Shown here: piece by piece, positions 25,867-38,943 of the stretch | How the letters are laid out: every line of letters starts with the position of its first letter | Numbering within the stretch: the first letter of the stretch is position 1 | Source of the DNA: Typha latifolia | Lineage: Eukaryota > Streptophyta > Magnoliopsida > Poales > Typhaceae | Direction: 5' to 3' | Assembly: GCA_019914945.1 (NCBI GenBank) | Contig: CM034113.1 | Location: 1,736,001 to 1,800,000 of the forward strand | DNA: 64,000 nucleotides | The notes under the pieces: model-generated | Seen by the model: only the letters and a program-made list of their open reading frames with translations | Told to the model about the DNA's origin: nothing | Database searches by the model: none | Made by a program: the position numbers and the translations under genes

Positions 25867-26181
25867 GATAATTTTTATATAATTGCCGCGACATTATTTA
25901 AAATATCAAAATTACTATTAAAATCTTTTGACTACTCTTTTAGAATTATCATTATAGTAAATTTTTAATAAAATATTTCTAATATATACACATATAAATA
26001 ACTAAAATATTTCCCTCTCCTTTTTTTTCAGTTTAGAGTGTCATATAAAACAAGATATATTCTACTTTGGTATTGGGAATATTACTTAATAACTTTTACA
26101 TCATTTCTAATAGCTTATACAAGGGCAAAATAGTCTTTTTACATCTAAGTTATGTTTTAGTGACAATTATATAAAAATTCC
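25867..26181. mobile_element. Mutator-like MITE, 315 bp, with 9-bp target duplication
   Basis: Flanked by identical TATTAAAAA at 25858-25866 and 26182-26190. Termini are inverted: left GATAATTTTTATATAATTG, right reverse complement GGAATTTTTATATAATTG. No coding capacity. A 9-bp duplication is typical of Mutator-like transposition. A diverged inverted relative lies at about 22700-23040. Confidence 0.75.
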
Positions 26182-26431
26182 TATTAAAAATTTCCATTTC
26201 TTCCTTTAGCCCTTCTATGTAACTTCTAAAACACCTTTGTTTCGACAACATATTTCTCAAGCTTAATTTAGTAAAATTTAGTTAATATAAGATAAGATCA
26301 GTTAGTCAAAATAACGTAGCAGGGAATGATATGATTAATTGTACGCAAAAAGAAGGGATCAAATTTAAAACAGCTCAATAAAAATTAGGATTTTAATTAT
26401 AAAAAAAATTCTATTCACTTATAGATCTCAA

Positions 26432-26432
<1 letters not shown>

Positions 26433-26469
<37 letters not shown>
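26433..26469. repeat. (GA)n microsatellite
   Basis: About 37 bp of GA. A separate (TTA)n tract follows at about 26690-26725. Confidence 0.95.
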
Positions 26470-26475
<6 letters not shown>

Positions 26476-26830
26476 TTAAGAAGTATGTTGATATTTAGAG
26501 GTCGGTGGATGGTCAACAATGGAGAAGCAACAAGAGGGTTGTTAGATCTTGACCGTAGGTGGTCACAATTTGTTTAATTTATTTACCAGACCAAAAGTAT
26601 ATTTCCAATAAATTAATCCTTTCTTAGGCCACTTAATAGCTTTCTCTTGTCCAAGTACCAAGGAGTTAGAAATTTATTTTGTTATAGTTAATTATTATTA
26701 TTATTATTATTATTATCATTATTATCTCTTTTCATATTATAATAATTATTATAATCTCTAACTGTATTAAATCGCTTGCTCTAAAAGTCTTAGTTCGTAG
26801 AGAACGGTGATTTTTATATTTTATATTATA

Positions 26831-27211
26831 AAAAAATTTGTATATAATGCGCTATTTTATATTATTATTATTTTTACTATTTTTAAATTGAGCTTTCTGA
26901 TTTAGCGAATATGTGCAGAAAATACCTTACGTTAGATTTAAACTAACACCGTGAGAATATTTTATTAAGTAAATATATTTTATTTTTAAAAGGACTAAAA
27001 TATCCTTATTATGACTTGGTTGAGGGTATTTTTGTAATTTTTAGTATAGTTAACTTAATTTAAAATTTTAGCTAAGTTTAATTAACTGATCTAATGGCAG
27101 GATGTTATCTATAAATATTTGCTAAATTATAAGGCTCGATTTGTAAATAGTGAAAATATAAGGTATAAACTATAATTTTATTAAAAGATACAGTGTTATA
27201 TACAAATGTTC
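26831..27211. mobile_element. Mutator-like MITE, 381 bp, with 10-bp flanking duplication
   Basis: Identical TTATATTATA stands at 26821-26830 and 27212-27221. Terminal inverted repeats of roughly 85 bp: left starts AAAAAATTTGTATATAA and continues to a CTATTTTTAAATTGAGC-like block; the right end in reverse reads GAACATTTGTATATAACAC and then CTATTTACAAATCGAGCC. Internal sequence has no coding frame. It is the uninterrupted relative of the element at about 59001-60275. Confidence 0.8.
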
Positions 27212-27939
27212 TTATATTATAATATGAATACTCTCTAAAATACTGACATGAATGACTAACTATTAAATTCCATCAATTTAATTCGAAACAAATTATAAAC
27301 AAGTATTACGTTACCTATAAATAACCATTTTTAAAGACAATTAAATATTTAATTTCTCTAAATCTATTTAAATAAACCGTAAAATAAGATTAAAAAAAAA
27401 GGGATGTATCTTGGATTAAGAGAAGTTGCATGGATTATAAGATTCGGGCTATATTTTATTCAAATTGCAGTCTAATACCAGCAAAACCAAACCAGCGAAC
27501 TTTTCATTTATAGGGACTAAATTGGGTACAAGAAAGTACACAAAAAGTCAACGGTAAAGCTTAACAAAAAATAAAGTCAATGGTAAACTTCAATTTTTTT
27601 TATTTCTTTTTCCTTCTTTTTTTTGGCCCTTTTTTGCTTTAATGCCTAGAAAGTCGTTGGAGGACGTGAAAGAAAATGTAGCACGCCTTCTCAGCCGCCC
27701 TAGCTTTTTGATGCACCGACTTGTAAATTTGACCCCAAGGATCTACAAATATGAAACCTTTGCAATTTTAGGCTAATTAAGTTTCTAAAACCTAAGTAAG
27801 AAGATTTCTATATTTTTGGGTAACCACAAAGTGATACTCATAGGATTAGGTCAGAATTACAGTTAGAAATGAGCTCATTTAATATTCTCTTGATAACATT
27901 TTTAAAATATTTATGTATATATATGGTAGATTTTTATGT

Positions 27940-28300
27940 GTATACTTTTAAAAAGTTTTTTTATTTCTAAGTTTCATGTTTACTCATGTGTTGGCGACGG
28001 CTTAGAAGCCGTTCGAGAGCCGGCACTGTGGGCTGAAGGGAAAGCTCTCGTACCTGAACTGTTGGTTGTTGTGGGTCACAACAGTGTAGAGGTTGAGATG
28101 GATTCGCTTGAGTTAGTCTAGATTTTGAAGAATAATGTCAAATGTTTATGGTGTCTTAGAGGGTTAGCTGTCGAGTGTAAAGCGTTACTCAGCTCTTTTG
28201 CAAACAGTTGTTTGAGTCATATTATGAGAGAAGGGAATCGTGCTCTGATTTTGTTAGGGCTAATAGACTCTTTTTTTCGCGAGTTATGTAATATAATTTT
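27940..28300 (+). pseudogene. RNase H-like domain relic (retroelement derived)
   Basis: One frame, interrupted by a stop at 28119-28121, reads PALWAEGKAL, then VEVEMDSLELV, and after the stop LSHIMREGNRAL. This order matches the RNase H-like domain (RVT_3) found after reverse transcriptase in plant LINEs, with its ...EVDS-LV... and ...H..REGN..AD motifs. The expected AD after REGN is lost. No reverse transcriptase lies beside it, so it is a stray fragment. Confidence 0.6.
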
Positions 28301-30804
28301 TGCAAATGCTTTGACCCCTTTTGAAGGGATAAGTCGAGCTAAATTAAGCTAATTTCTCAAAACAAAAAATTACCAAGTGTGTCCTTTCAAATCCCCAATT
28401 TTTATATGGTTACTCTTCGTATTAATTTTATAATTATAAATTAAAATCTTATTAATTTAATATAAAAAATAAAAATAACTGTTATTTAGTTATGAGGTTA
28501 TCAATGAAAAAAGGGGTTTTAGAGAAATATCTATAAAAATAACAAATGTTATGAAATGGAGGACATTACAATTTACCCCCCTTATAATTAAGCTAAGTTC
28601 AATTAATTTGATACTTTTTTTATTAATATTGAACTTAATGGATGTAAAAAAAAAAAAAACCAAAAAGTTGTTGCTAAATTGGACCACCGTTACGCACGTG
28701 TTTGTCCTGTAATGCAAAAAGTTAGCTACACGCGCAAACACAGCTAATTTAGCTTGGGGAAAATGAGGAGGGAGCCTTTAGGGGTAAAATGGTAACACCT
28801 GGAATTGTGGGCCATTTTTTGAGATTCGAACCGGAACAATCTGAACCCGACCCGGTCCGGCTTAAGCGGCGGGCAGGAATTAATTGCAATGATTGACCCG
28901 GGCAGAAGGGAATCCTTTCTTTATTCAATTAAATCCCCTCTTTAATATTAATAACTAATAAGTACATGCCAGAACAAAAAAAGGTACATGTAAAATATAA
29001 CAATTTCTTTTTCCCTTTTCAAATTTATAGATAAAGCCCTCTATTTCCCATAAATAAAGTATAAGTGTGAGTGCGTCAATACATTAATTTTATACTAATT
29101 TTTAGATGCAAATTTAGTATGCTACAACAACAAATATATATAGATTTTTTCATAATAAAATAAAAACGAACACTAGGGTTGTTACCACATTGATATATAT
29201 ATTTTTTAAACCCTAGAAAAGGCTATCTCTTTCTTTTGACCCCAATGATTGCAAGAGATAAAAATCCTTGAGAAGCCCACCCCATATTTCACCTTGGTTT
29301 CCATAAAATATTATCTTAGAAATAGTTTAATTGGCAAATGGAAGGAGATGCGAGAGTCCCACATAAGAATAACTTATTAGGTTTAGAGTAAGAGGAGGGG
29401 GATAAAAAATAAAGGTGAGGGATTGGTGGAAACCCACTCCCTTCTCCCCCTCTCCCCCTCTCCCCCCTCTCCCCCCCTCTCCCCTCCTATAAGAATAGTT
29501 TTATTTTGTTTAGCTTCCAGTAGCATGTTATCAAGAAGACATAAGCACTAATGAATTGGATAACGACAATTAACACAACTATGGATTTGAATAGTATTTG
29601 AGTTAGGTCACAACAAACCTAGCTATTTGTTTAGATAGAATAAGTGTGCTACTTTGGAATAGTTTTTTTTTTTTTTTTTTTGTTGTTGAAATTTTATGTT
29701 TGATGTGGAATAAGTTTATGATTCGAATATTTTTATTCCATGTTTTGGTTTGGATAAAATTTTTGGAATACCTCATCCATTTTGTTCTAAAATGCAAGAG
29801 ATCCATTTGCTCTCTTTAATATTAAACCCACCGCTTTAGAATATGTTATGCTAAAAGAATAGTTTGATATAGGATAAGAAGGGTAGATATAAGAAAATAA
29901 AGATCCCATTTCATTAATCTAATATATAAATCATTAAATCTTCTCAGTGAATAATAAGCAGAATAAGCCCTAGTTAAACAGAGACGTGAATGAAGATGCG
30001 AGGGAAATGATCGTCCAAGACCCTCTTAAACTTCAGCAATCTCTGTTTGCCTATTGTTATATCTATTTGTGATGCTATCTATATCGTGTAAATTATAACA
30101 AATTAAAATAAAATTATATTTCGATCGAGAATTATAAAAATAATATTTTCCAAGTATTTATATTAAACTAGAAAATGAGTAATGACGTCAATTTAATTAT
30201 TTTTATTCCTTATTTCAACTATCATAACCGAACACCATTTTACCCTATCATTTTTATTCTAATACTTATCATTCTTTTAGCAAACCAAAACCAAAATGGA
30301 AATTGAAATTGAAATAAAAGTTTTCTTTTTTTATTTTAAATAACTTCTCATTTTATCCTAATTATAATCTTATTTTATTTAAATATAGTGAAATGATGGG
30401 AACTTTTAACAAATTTTTTCGATATTTTTAGACTTGAACAGGGGATCTTTTCACCAAACTATGTCTATTTATAATATTTTTACGTTAAATGTAAAATAAT
30501 AAATTAGTCAGCACTTTATTTCAAATATAAAATACTAATATATTAAATACTAAAGATGGAAAGAGAAGGTGGTAAAAATTATTATAGAGACCCAAGTAGG
30601 ATTACGTGAACATAGCCGCACTTAAGAGGATCTCAAGAAATTTCACTACTCTTTTAACGGCTGGATTATTTTTCCAGCCAATCAATCAACTGCTGCCATT
30701 TATGGCTACAGTACGTTCATGTAACCGTGGATGTACACAATCCCCACTTTATCCATGTCCCTTCTCCTACATTTTTAGAGCCCCGAGTAGAAAAGAAGAA
30801 AGTT

Positions 30805-30838
<34 letters not shown>

Positions 30839-31000
30839 ACCCCCCTCTCTTCCTTTCCTCTGCTTGCCTTTCCTTGCTTGTCTCTCTCTCTTTCTCTGTC
30901 TCTGCATTAAGCCTGTGAGGCATAATCCCGAACACCTTTCCCGCACTAAAAGGGGAGGCTGCTAGTTTTCACGTCCAAGGCCCGGCATCTTCTCGCCGTC
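28301..31000. other. AT-rich intergenic DNA upstream of the bHLH gene
   Basis: No gene recognised. Contains a C/T-rich strand-asymmetric tract with CCCCTCT repeats at about 29439-29487, a poly-T run near 29666-29681, and a (CT)n tract at 30808-30835 close to the bHLH promoter. Confidence 0.6.
30808..30835. repeat. (CT)n tract upstream of the bHLH gene
   Basis: About 28 bp of CT. Position about 330 bp before the bHLH ATG suits a plant promoter or leader element, function unproven. Confidence 0.9.
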
Positions 31001-31023
31001 GATCGCGGTGGCACCACCCCTCT

Positions 31024-31034
31024 TTATATATATA
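31024..31034 (+). promoter_or_regulatory. Probable TATA box of the bHLH gene
   Basis: TTATATATATA stands about 135-145 bp before the bHLH start codon, placing a transcription start near 31055-31060. A (CT)n tract at 30808-30835, a common feature of plant core promoters and leaders, lies about 200 bp upstream. Confidence 0.5.
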
Positions 31035-31167
31035 ATCTCATAGATGTAAAAGGTCAAACATTTGTGCAATTCCCTCATAAAAATCCCACCTTTTTGCTTC
31101 CTCTCTTACTCCTCCCCATAATTCCCCATCTGGGTCTCTTCCATCTCGGCCTTGTCGCCTCTTTTCC

Positions 31168-33271
31168 ATGGAGCAGGAGAGATTTTTCAATAACCCAGCT
31201 GCTCTAAACTGGCAATCTTTAAACGCCCAAATGGCGCCGGAGTTGAATTCCGTCTCCGGCGCCGACCAATCCTTTCTCAACCTCAACTGGGAGCAGTCTA
31301 TGGACCACAGGAACCATTTTGAGTCCGCTCTCAGCTCGCTCGTGTCGTCTCCTTCCTCCAATCCTTCCACAGCCGGCGTCGCCAACGACAGCGTCGTAAT
31401 TCGTGAGCTCATAGGCCGGCTCGGGAGCATCTGCAACTCCGGCGAGATATCGCCCACCTCGCGTTTCCACAGTACGAACACGTCTTGCTACAGCACTCCT
31501 CTCAATTCCCCTCCCAAGATTAACCTCTCCATGATGGATCACCACCCGGTGCAGCTCCCGCCGTTCGCCGCCGACCCTGGCTTCGCCGAGAGAGCGGCGA
31601 GGTTATCGTGCTTCGGGGGGCGCAGCCAATTTGGTCTTCCGGGGCAATTCGGGCTCCCGGAGGCCGAAAAGCTGTCGAGGGTCTCGAGCAGCCAGTCCCT
31701 TAAGGCCACCGGCGAATACGGCGCCGGGCAAGAGGCATCTTCGGCATCCGATCGGGTTCCCGAGAATGGAGAGACACCCATTAAAGCTAACAACGAGAAC
31801 AACGCAAGGAAGAGGAAAGCGGCTCCTAAGGGTAAAGGAAAGGAGACTCCTTCACCTTCCTCCATTACTATCAGTACAAAGGTACTTGTCATGTGGCTAA
31901 AGTTTGCTCTTGCAACTATAGTTATCTCTTGATGCATTTAAAAGGTGGAAACTTTTTTACAATCTCAGATGGCAGAGGAGGATACAAATGCAAAGAGATG
32001 TAAACCAATTGCTAATGGAACAGAAAAGGATGTGACAGCGGAGCCGGAGACTGAGACTAATGGTGGTTTGGAGAATAAATGCGAAGTTAATCAGAAGAAG
32101 GGGAAGGAGAACAATGCCAAGCCGGCCGAGCCCCCGAAGCAGGACTATATCCATGTCAGGGCGAGGAGAGGCCAGGCGACGGATAGCCATAGCCTTGCCG
32201 AAAGGGTAAGAAGATGACATTGTTTTCCATCTTGGTGCTACTTAAAAAAAAAATTTCTCCTTCATTAATGATCTTTTATTTGGATTGCCAGGTGAGAAGA
32301 GAAAAGATCAGTGAGAGGATGAAATTTTTGCAAGATCTGGTCCCTGGTTGCAATAAGGTAGTGCATTTTCTCACATAAATGCTACTTATACCATTTAATT
32401 TTGGTGAGTCCTTGTCTCATTCTATAACATTCTTGTGTAGGTAACAGGCAAAGCAGTTATGCTTGATGAGATTATAAACTATGTGCAGTCATTGCAGCGT
32501 CAAGTCGAGGTACAGATACTATCAAAATTCATTTCTTGATGAGATTCTAAGCTAATTTGATCTGTCTAATTTGTTACAATTTCTGGCTTCAGTTCTTGTC
32601 AATGAAGCTGGCAACCGTGAATCCACTGCTCGAGTTTAAAATGGATAATGTCCTCCCCAAAGACGTATGCCTTTTGCATTCTTCTTGATCAAAATTTCAC
32701 ATGAACACTTAGTTTTAAGTTGTTAGCCTTAAATTGGGTTTTCTTTGCAATTCCAGATGCATCAAGCATGTGGGCCTATGCCGCCACAAGCTTATCAATT
32801 AGAGGCCACAAGAATGCCATTCTCGTTTCCTCAACAACCTCAGGGGACCCCTCTCCAGAGTGTTGTGACTAATGGCATGGAGATGCACTCCTCCTTTATC
32901 CCGGTGGACTCATCTCTGCGTCGTGGTCTGAGCATACAACTTCCTTCCCTTGATGGATTTGGAGATGCCTCCTCTCAGGTAACAAATTTCACAGTGATGC
33001 CGATGTTTAGAACCTAAAAGGATGACATTATAATGTGAAAAATATTGTGCTTTCAGCTTGGGACTTTCTGGGAGGATGATCTTCATACTGTTGTCCAGAT
33101 GGGCTATGGGCAGAGCCAAGAGGCTGGATTCCCCTCCTCTCAGAGCTTTAATGGTAGGTGAATTGGAGCTCAAAAGTTTCAATCTGAAAATTAATGCAAC
33201 AAAACTCTCACAATGTTCATATATCTGATGCAGGCCAAATGCCGACATCTCACATGAAGATTGAACATTAA
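31168..33271 (+). CDS. bHLH transcription factor, bHLH49/62/78 (CIB-like) group
   Basis: Exons placed by frame and splice sites: 31168-31881, 31969-32205, 32292-32357, 32441-32509, 32593-32664, 32757-32978, 33057-33153 and 33234-33271, joining to 504 residues. The basic region begins about residue 300 ([15 protein letters not shown]) and has the H312, E316, R320 triad that contacts E-box/G-box DNA. Helix-loop-helix follows ([15 protein letters not shown], then ...[18 protein letters not shown]). The long Ser- and Pro-rich N-terminus, the exon split inside the bHLH, and the downstream ...NPLLEF... segment fit the subfamily that includes cryptochrome-interacting and brassinosteroid-linked bHLHs. 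The protein should be nuclear and dimeric; the specific process controlled is not evident. Exon 1 is GC-rich relative to its surroundings. Confidence 0.93.
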
Positions 33272-36239
33272 TCGATTGATTTCCAAGTACAGGAGGCCGT
33301 TGTATATACCGCATTGTTGGTTTGAAACAGCTCAGGAAGCTTTGAGCTGACAACCATTAGGTCCGAGCACGATATTCGTGCAAAGATTACTTCAACACCA
33401 TATGTAAGATTGTAACATGGTGACGATGAGGGTCGAATAGCGGAATCTTATCTTGAGCTATAGCTATCTTTTGTGTTCGAATGAGAATATTACTACTCAT
33501 TGATTGAGGAATATGTTTTCCCTGCTGTTTATCACAATTATTCCTTTCTTCACGTCTCTTGTGTAATAATTGTGGAAGAAATTTGAAACCTTAATCTGCT
33601 TATAGAGTACTTTCAATGAGTGGATAAACAGCTGTATGAGGACATATAAGTCTCATTTAAAAAAAAATTCTTTTATCAAGTGTGAAAAATCCTGAGCTTT
33701 TGTACAGTTCAATTCTTCCTATTTGAGCTGGATTCAACAAACTTCACAGTATCTAACCTCTTCTCTTCAATGGATACAGAGCCTAAGCCAACTAAGCTGA
33801 GAAAATCTATCTCCCATTGACTACATTCTTTATTCTCCTACCACCAAACTAAGCAGTGCTCCAGAGCTGGCAAAGTAGGCAGACCTTTTTTTGAGGAGAA
33901 TGGCATCAAACTGACCAGGTTGGCAAAAATTTGGGTTTGACAAGGATCAATCAGCAAAAAAATAATGTCTGGAAATCCTAGATGCTGAAGCTTTACAGTT
34001 CACACACAAAGGGGAAGAAATGAATACGAATTGTGTTCCAAAGTGGATAGATTCCTTCCATCATAAGATGGCATATCTTATAACAACTCCATTTACATTC
34101 TGTTATAAAATTTCTGGTGAATCTTTAGAGTATATACTAACCTAAATGCTTTTGTTGTCTGTAGGTACCCAAATAAGTCTAAAAGGGCATGGAAGGTTGC
34201 ATGTCATTATCCACTGTAGGCCTCTAATTTAGACAAGCATCAGTGGGTGCTTTCCTACTGATTGAGACACCACTGTAACTGATCATCACTGTATGTTTTC
34301 TTATCTCTTTTAACTTGCGTAAAATTCAAGAGTTATCAATTCTTAGATGAAGTTTATGGGTCCATCTGAATCTGGTACTTGGTTTACAACATGTTTGTAC
34401 TCGATCCTGCTATCGTTTTCACGTTCATGTGCACTAGGTTGGGGACCATGGCAAATGCAACTAACTCCACTAGGCAAACTACCATCTTTCAGCTTAGATT
34501 GAAATGTGGATGCCAAAGCTTGCTGTCCTAAGGAAACAGTTAGGCATGATTGAAATTGTTCACCTTTGCCAAATGGAACAGGGCTGTCAAGGTCTTCCTC
34601 AATTTTTTAACTTGGGTCTTGGTGGGTGGATGAGAATTTTTTTTTTTCTCTTCTCTCAATCCAATTCCCTCATCAGAGCAAGATCCTTGGAAGATCATGT
34701 CACTCTCCAAATCTCCCTAGTGATGGATCCATTTTGTCTACTTCCTTTCGCGCTCAGAAGCGCGCGAAGATTATATTAATTTGGTGGTTGGGATATCTTT
34801 GGAATGCCTTATTTTTTTTCAGCTAAGAATACAAAATCTTCCTCTGTAATACTTGATGATCTTGCTTGAATTTTAACAGGTCAACAGAATGAGATAGCAA
34901 GGGACTTCTCAACTGTTAACACTCAAGGAGGGGACGACAATTAGGTCATGAAAAACATTGGCTTGTGGCCTAACTGAGCAAAATGGTCCTTTTATTGGGG
35001 GAGAGAGCCCCAAATGCAAGTGTAGGTAGGATGTCTGCTTTAGAGTTTCATATCATCAACAGGAGTGGATATTGTCTCATGAGCAACTTGAGTACTCGAC
35101 CACCCCGTGACATCTCTTTTAATCAATTGGAGTATAAAGCAAGTGAAATGATACCAAGAGGAGAATTTTGCATGATATATAACTATTTATTTGCATTAAT
35201 CAGACCTACAATAATTGGAAATTTAACGGTGTTTCGGGTAAATTAATATGAGCTCTTTTAATCATCTGAGTCAGATCAAGACACTTGGTGATAAAATAAG
35301 ATAAGAAGTTTAATTGAGTAAATTAATTCTAGCCTAAAAGCCTACTAACATCTTCTAAGATAAGTTTTAAACCAGTTTAGTGAGCACTAAATTTATTTAG
35401 CATGTAAATAACAGTTTATCTCAAAAACAATTCAGAGCAAAACTCATTCTTCTCTCTCCCCTCTTATTTATCCAATATTTTATATTGATCAATTAAATTA
35501 AATTATCAATTTATCTTTAAAAAGGCATCACTATAATTAATTATCATTTCAATCTTTGTCTCACTTTCTATCCAGAGTATTTTGGTTATTTAATAAAATA
35601 TCCCCTCCTCAATTTATTATTTTTTTAGGTCACATCAAATATAATCATGATACTTACCAAAACACTATATTATTCTAAACCTAATTTTTAAGCTACTTTA
35701 AAAAAAATTAAGTGTAGCTAATTAGAAGTTGAGATAAGTAAAATAGTTGTTATCCAAACTAATATTTCTCCTTTGTCATATGAGAAAAGTTTGAGGTCAC
35801 AAATCAGTGACAGGACTAAGAGAAAGAAAGTAAAAAAAAAATTTGATGTGCCATTGTGGAGTGTAGCAATAGGCAGAAATATTCTGTCAATCTTTGTCTT
35901 TTTTATTATATGGGTCAGATCAACATCATTTAGCAAGTTGGACTTCAAAATGATAGAATAGGTGTTCAGGTATCTCTGTCAACCGACTGGCATTGAGTCC
36001 TATCAACTTGCAGGGTCTAATCTCTTGTGCACTAATTTGCAAAGATTAAGGTAGTCTAAGTTATGATTAAGGGTCTCAAAATGATTAGGACCTTTCCTAA
36101 GCATACTTAAAATGGTTAAAATAGAGCTTGTGATTACTAACATGGGACAATGACTCTTATTTGCTTCTGATATGATTAGAATTGTCAAATAGAATCACAT
36201 CACTGTCAACTTGAGATTGTTTTCTTATCATTAGTTTGG
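33272..36239. other. bHLH 3' UTR and intergenic DNA
   Basis: The transcript tail probably ends near 33530-33600. Beyond it I see no recognisable gene. Short frames at 34504-34826 and 34983-35246 lack any family signature. About 35320-35760 is AT-rich with possible MITE character, but I could not define its ends. Confidence 0.5.
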
Positions 36240-36639
36240 ACAAAGTTCTGTTTTAATCTTTACCTCTTAATTGCTTCCCAATGGCTTTTGGGTTTGGTTT
36301 AAAAAGCTTTAGGTATGGGCCTTTGGGCCAATACTGCTGCTAAGAACCTGAAATTTTAGCCCAAGCATTTAGTTCTGGGCAGGGTAATAGGTTTGATATC
36401 TTAACTGATCCTTTTCTCACTATCATTCCCTTGGGCCTATATATATATATATATGCTAATATGATAGTTAAAGAATTTTTTTTTAGATGAACTGTGGAAA
36501 GTTTAGGATTGAATGGAGATCTTTGTGAAATTTATGGTTAATCCTAGATTGGGTAGCCCGGGTGAGTAGGGATTAAAACTTTTTATACCCGGATAGAGTG
36601 AACCTATCCCCTGTCTTATTTAGGTTGTATTCTTTGTTA

Positions 36640-37660
36640 TGAAAAATTATTAGAGCACTGTCTCCTCTTTTAATCAAGAAGTCCTTAATGAAGGTCAAGG
36701 TGGGAAAGTATGAGCAGTAAGGCTTCTTCACATTTTAACCTCTCTCCTGGGCTCAGACAAGGCTGTTCTCTCTCCCCATGTTTGTTTATTATTGTATCTA
36801 ACATTCTATCTCTCATTCTTGATGATATTTTTCAATGGAATATGCTTTCATGCACCAAGATAGTCCAAACAACCCTCTCCTCTTATCCATTTCCTCTTTG
36901 TTGATGACCTTCTCTTTTTTGACAATGCCTCCCCTAAAGAAGCCTCCAAACCTGTCTTTCAGTTGCCACATGAGTTAGGCAAGGATTCTTGCCTCAAGAT
37001 TCAAAGCCAAAACTTTAAGGTCTGTAGTAGAGAAGTTCCACTCCAGACTAGCATGCTGGAAGTAGCACCACCTTTCTCATGTTGGGGCATCTTACTCTGC
37101 TAAAATTTGTTCTCGCTGCTATCTTTATATACATTATGGTTTTTAATTCTTTTCCCATAGTTATGTTGGATGAAATAGAGGGAATCATGTGTAATTTTTA
37201 GTGGGGCTTTGCATAGGGGAGTCATCTTTATCTCTAGAGCTGGATGTCCTCCTCCTATTGACCAGTTGCATCAGGTGATCTGGGTTGAAGACTGCTCAAG
37301 GATCTCTCCTCTATCTGGGCGACTGCATTGCTTGTGATTGTGAGCTTGATTCTTAAAATGAAATAGGCTCTAAGATATGGCTGTCCATGGCTTCTCTTAT
37401 ATAACCTAACTAGCATCAAATTACCAGTTGGAGTGGATCATGTCAAGGATCTCATTCTCAGCACCACTTCCTCCTGGAATGAAACTCTTGTCGATACTAT
37501 CTTCTCGCAGAAAGTGGTAGCAACTATCTCTAGCTTCTCAGGAAGAAACAACTACCTCATTTGGAGCCCCAGTAGAGAGGGCATCTTTATCGCCAAGTTT
37601 GCTTTCGATGTCTTTTCTAATAGGAATTGGCTTAAGCTCCTCCTTAGGATTGGCAAGTAA
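36640..37660 (+). pseudogene. LINE (non-LTR retrotransposon) relic: RT and C-terminal domain
   Basis: Broken frames read GLRQGCSLSPCLF (RT motif upstream of the catalytic site), then FVDDLLFFDN in another frame (catalytic F(A/V)DD box), and further on LIWSPSREGIFIAKFAFDVF, which matches the zinc-binding RVT domain after LINE RTs. Several stops and frame changes separate them, so it is inactive. Plant LINEs insert full or 5'-truncated copies; the start of this one could not be fixed. Confidence 0.75.
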
Positions 37661-37759
37661 AAATCATTTGAAGTTTTTCATCCTCAGGGTTAAAATGTTT
37701 TATCTAGCAGTGCATTGTGGATGACGTCAAGTTAAGGATTAAGGCTATACTATCAAAAG

Positions 37760-37995
37760 AATCAGGGGATGGCAATAGTATCGTGTTAAGCGGGTTTGTG
37801 TCAGGCTACTTTTATTTTAACATGAACACAACTCAATTAATAATAAAGCGTGTTGCATTTAGTAAACGCAAACATGATTAGATTATTAAACGGGTAACAC
37901 GATACGACTTGTCTAACTCATTTGATAAATGGGTCGTGTTAACACGACACAATAACCAATTTAATAATTGAGCTGTGTTAACACGACATGTATCA
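37760..37995. repeat. Dispersed repeat with GGGTCGTGTTAACACGACA motif
   Basis: Several GTGTTAACACGA-type palindromes and GGGT(C/A)-rich words. A diverged relative with AAACGGGTCGTGTTCGT lies near 61115-61135. Family not identified. Confidence 0.4.
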
Positions 37996-38079
37996 AATTA
38001 GCTGGATAAGATCGCCAATCTTCACATCTACAACTTTAGTATTTATAACTTTTCCAGATTCAGAATCTATCTGGGAAAA

Positions 38080-38627
38080 AATGAAGAATTAATCCGAGAA
38101 AGATAAGGAAGACTGATTTAGTTAGTTAGCTAGCTTTATCTTGTTGTTTGAATTTTAAATAAATCAGATAATCCGCATGTGGATCCGATCTGCTAAGATT
38201 TTTTACTCCCATAAATAGGAGTGGACATATATTGATAATAATCATTGAATGGAATGAAAGCGCTATATTGAGTTAAGTTTATTTACCTTGCATTTACCAT
38301 TTTATTTTAGCCATTAGATTGTCTTTATCTTCATCTTCGAGTAGATCATAATCGTAAAACCCTTTTAAACATCCCAACCCTAGCCACCTCCTACCTCCAA
38401 CAGTCACCCTATAATACGCCCGTTCACCATCACCACCCTTAGTCGACCGCCACAACGTCAGATATTTATTGTTTTGCTTTCTCTGACCTATCTCCACTAT
38501 TTTATTTTTAACTTTTCATCCCGATGTCCGATTTAGGTGAAACCTGAGCCATTAGAACCCTAACTCATTCCACCTAAATTTTTATAATTTTCTTACGTCC
38601 GGATCAGTCCAGATCTGATTCATAACA
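38080..38627 (+). mobile_element. Solo LTR (family also at 50848, 52796 and 63215)
   Basis: Ends in ...TTATAATTTTCTTACGTCCG then CATAACA, and shares with 50848-51165 the blocks TTAGTTAGTTAGCT, CATGTGGAT, ATTAGAACCCTAACTC and AATTTTTATAATTTTCTTA in order. It also shares an internal GC-richer block (near 38340-38470) with the reverse complement of 52930-53060. No primer-binding site follows, so it is read as a solo or truncated LTR. The left edge is approximate. Confidence 0.6.
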
Positions 38628-38912
38628 TATTAACACTATATAAAATTTAATATTTATTGATTCAAACAAAATAGTCTCTTTTTATTTAGAAAGATATATA
38701 ATACAAAAATATACGATTCTAAATATTCAACTATAAATTTAATTCAACACAAATCCATATATTAATTCAACTACCAACATCCGAAATTAAATAAGTAAAT
38801 TAAGTACTAATTTTAATTTCAATCACAATCTATTACTGCAAATAGTTATAAAAAAAGAGCAAACAATAGCATTGAGCTCTTCATTTTATTGTTCAAAGAT
38901 CACAACCCAGTC

Positions 38913-38943
<31 letters not shown>

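Noticed and set aside
31044..31049. Minimal ATG-TAA upstream frame before the bHLH gene
   Set aside because: The TATA position puts the likely transcription start just downstream of it; without a mapped start it cannot be claimed.
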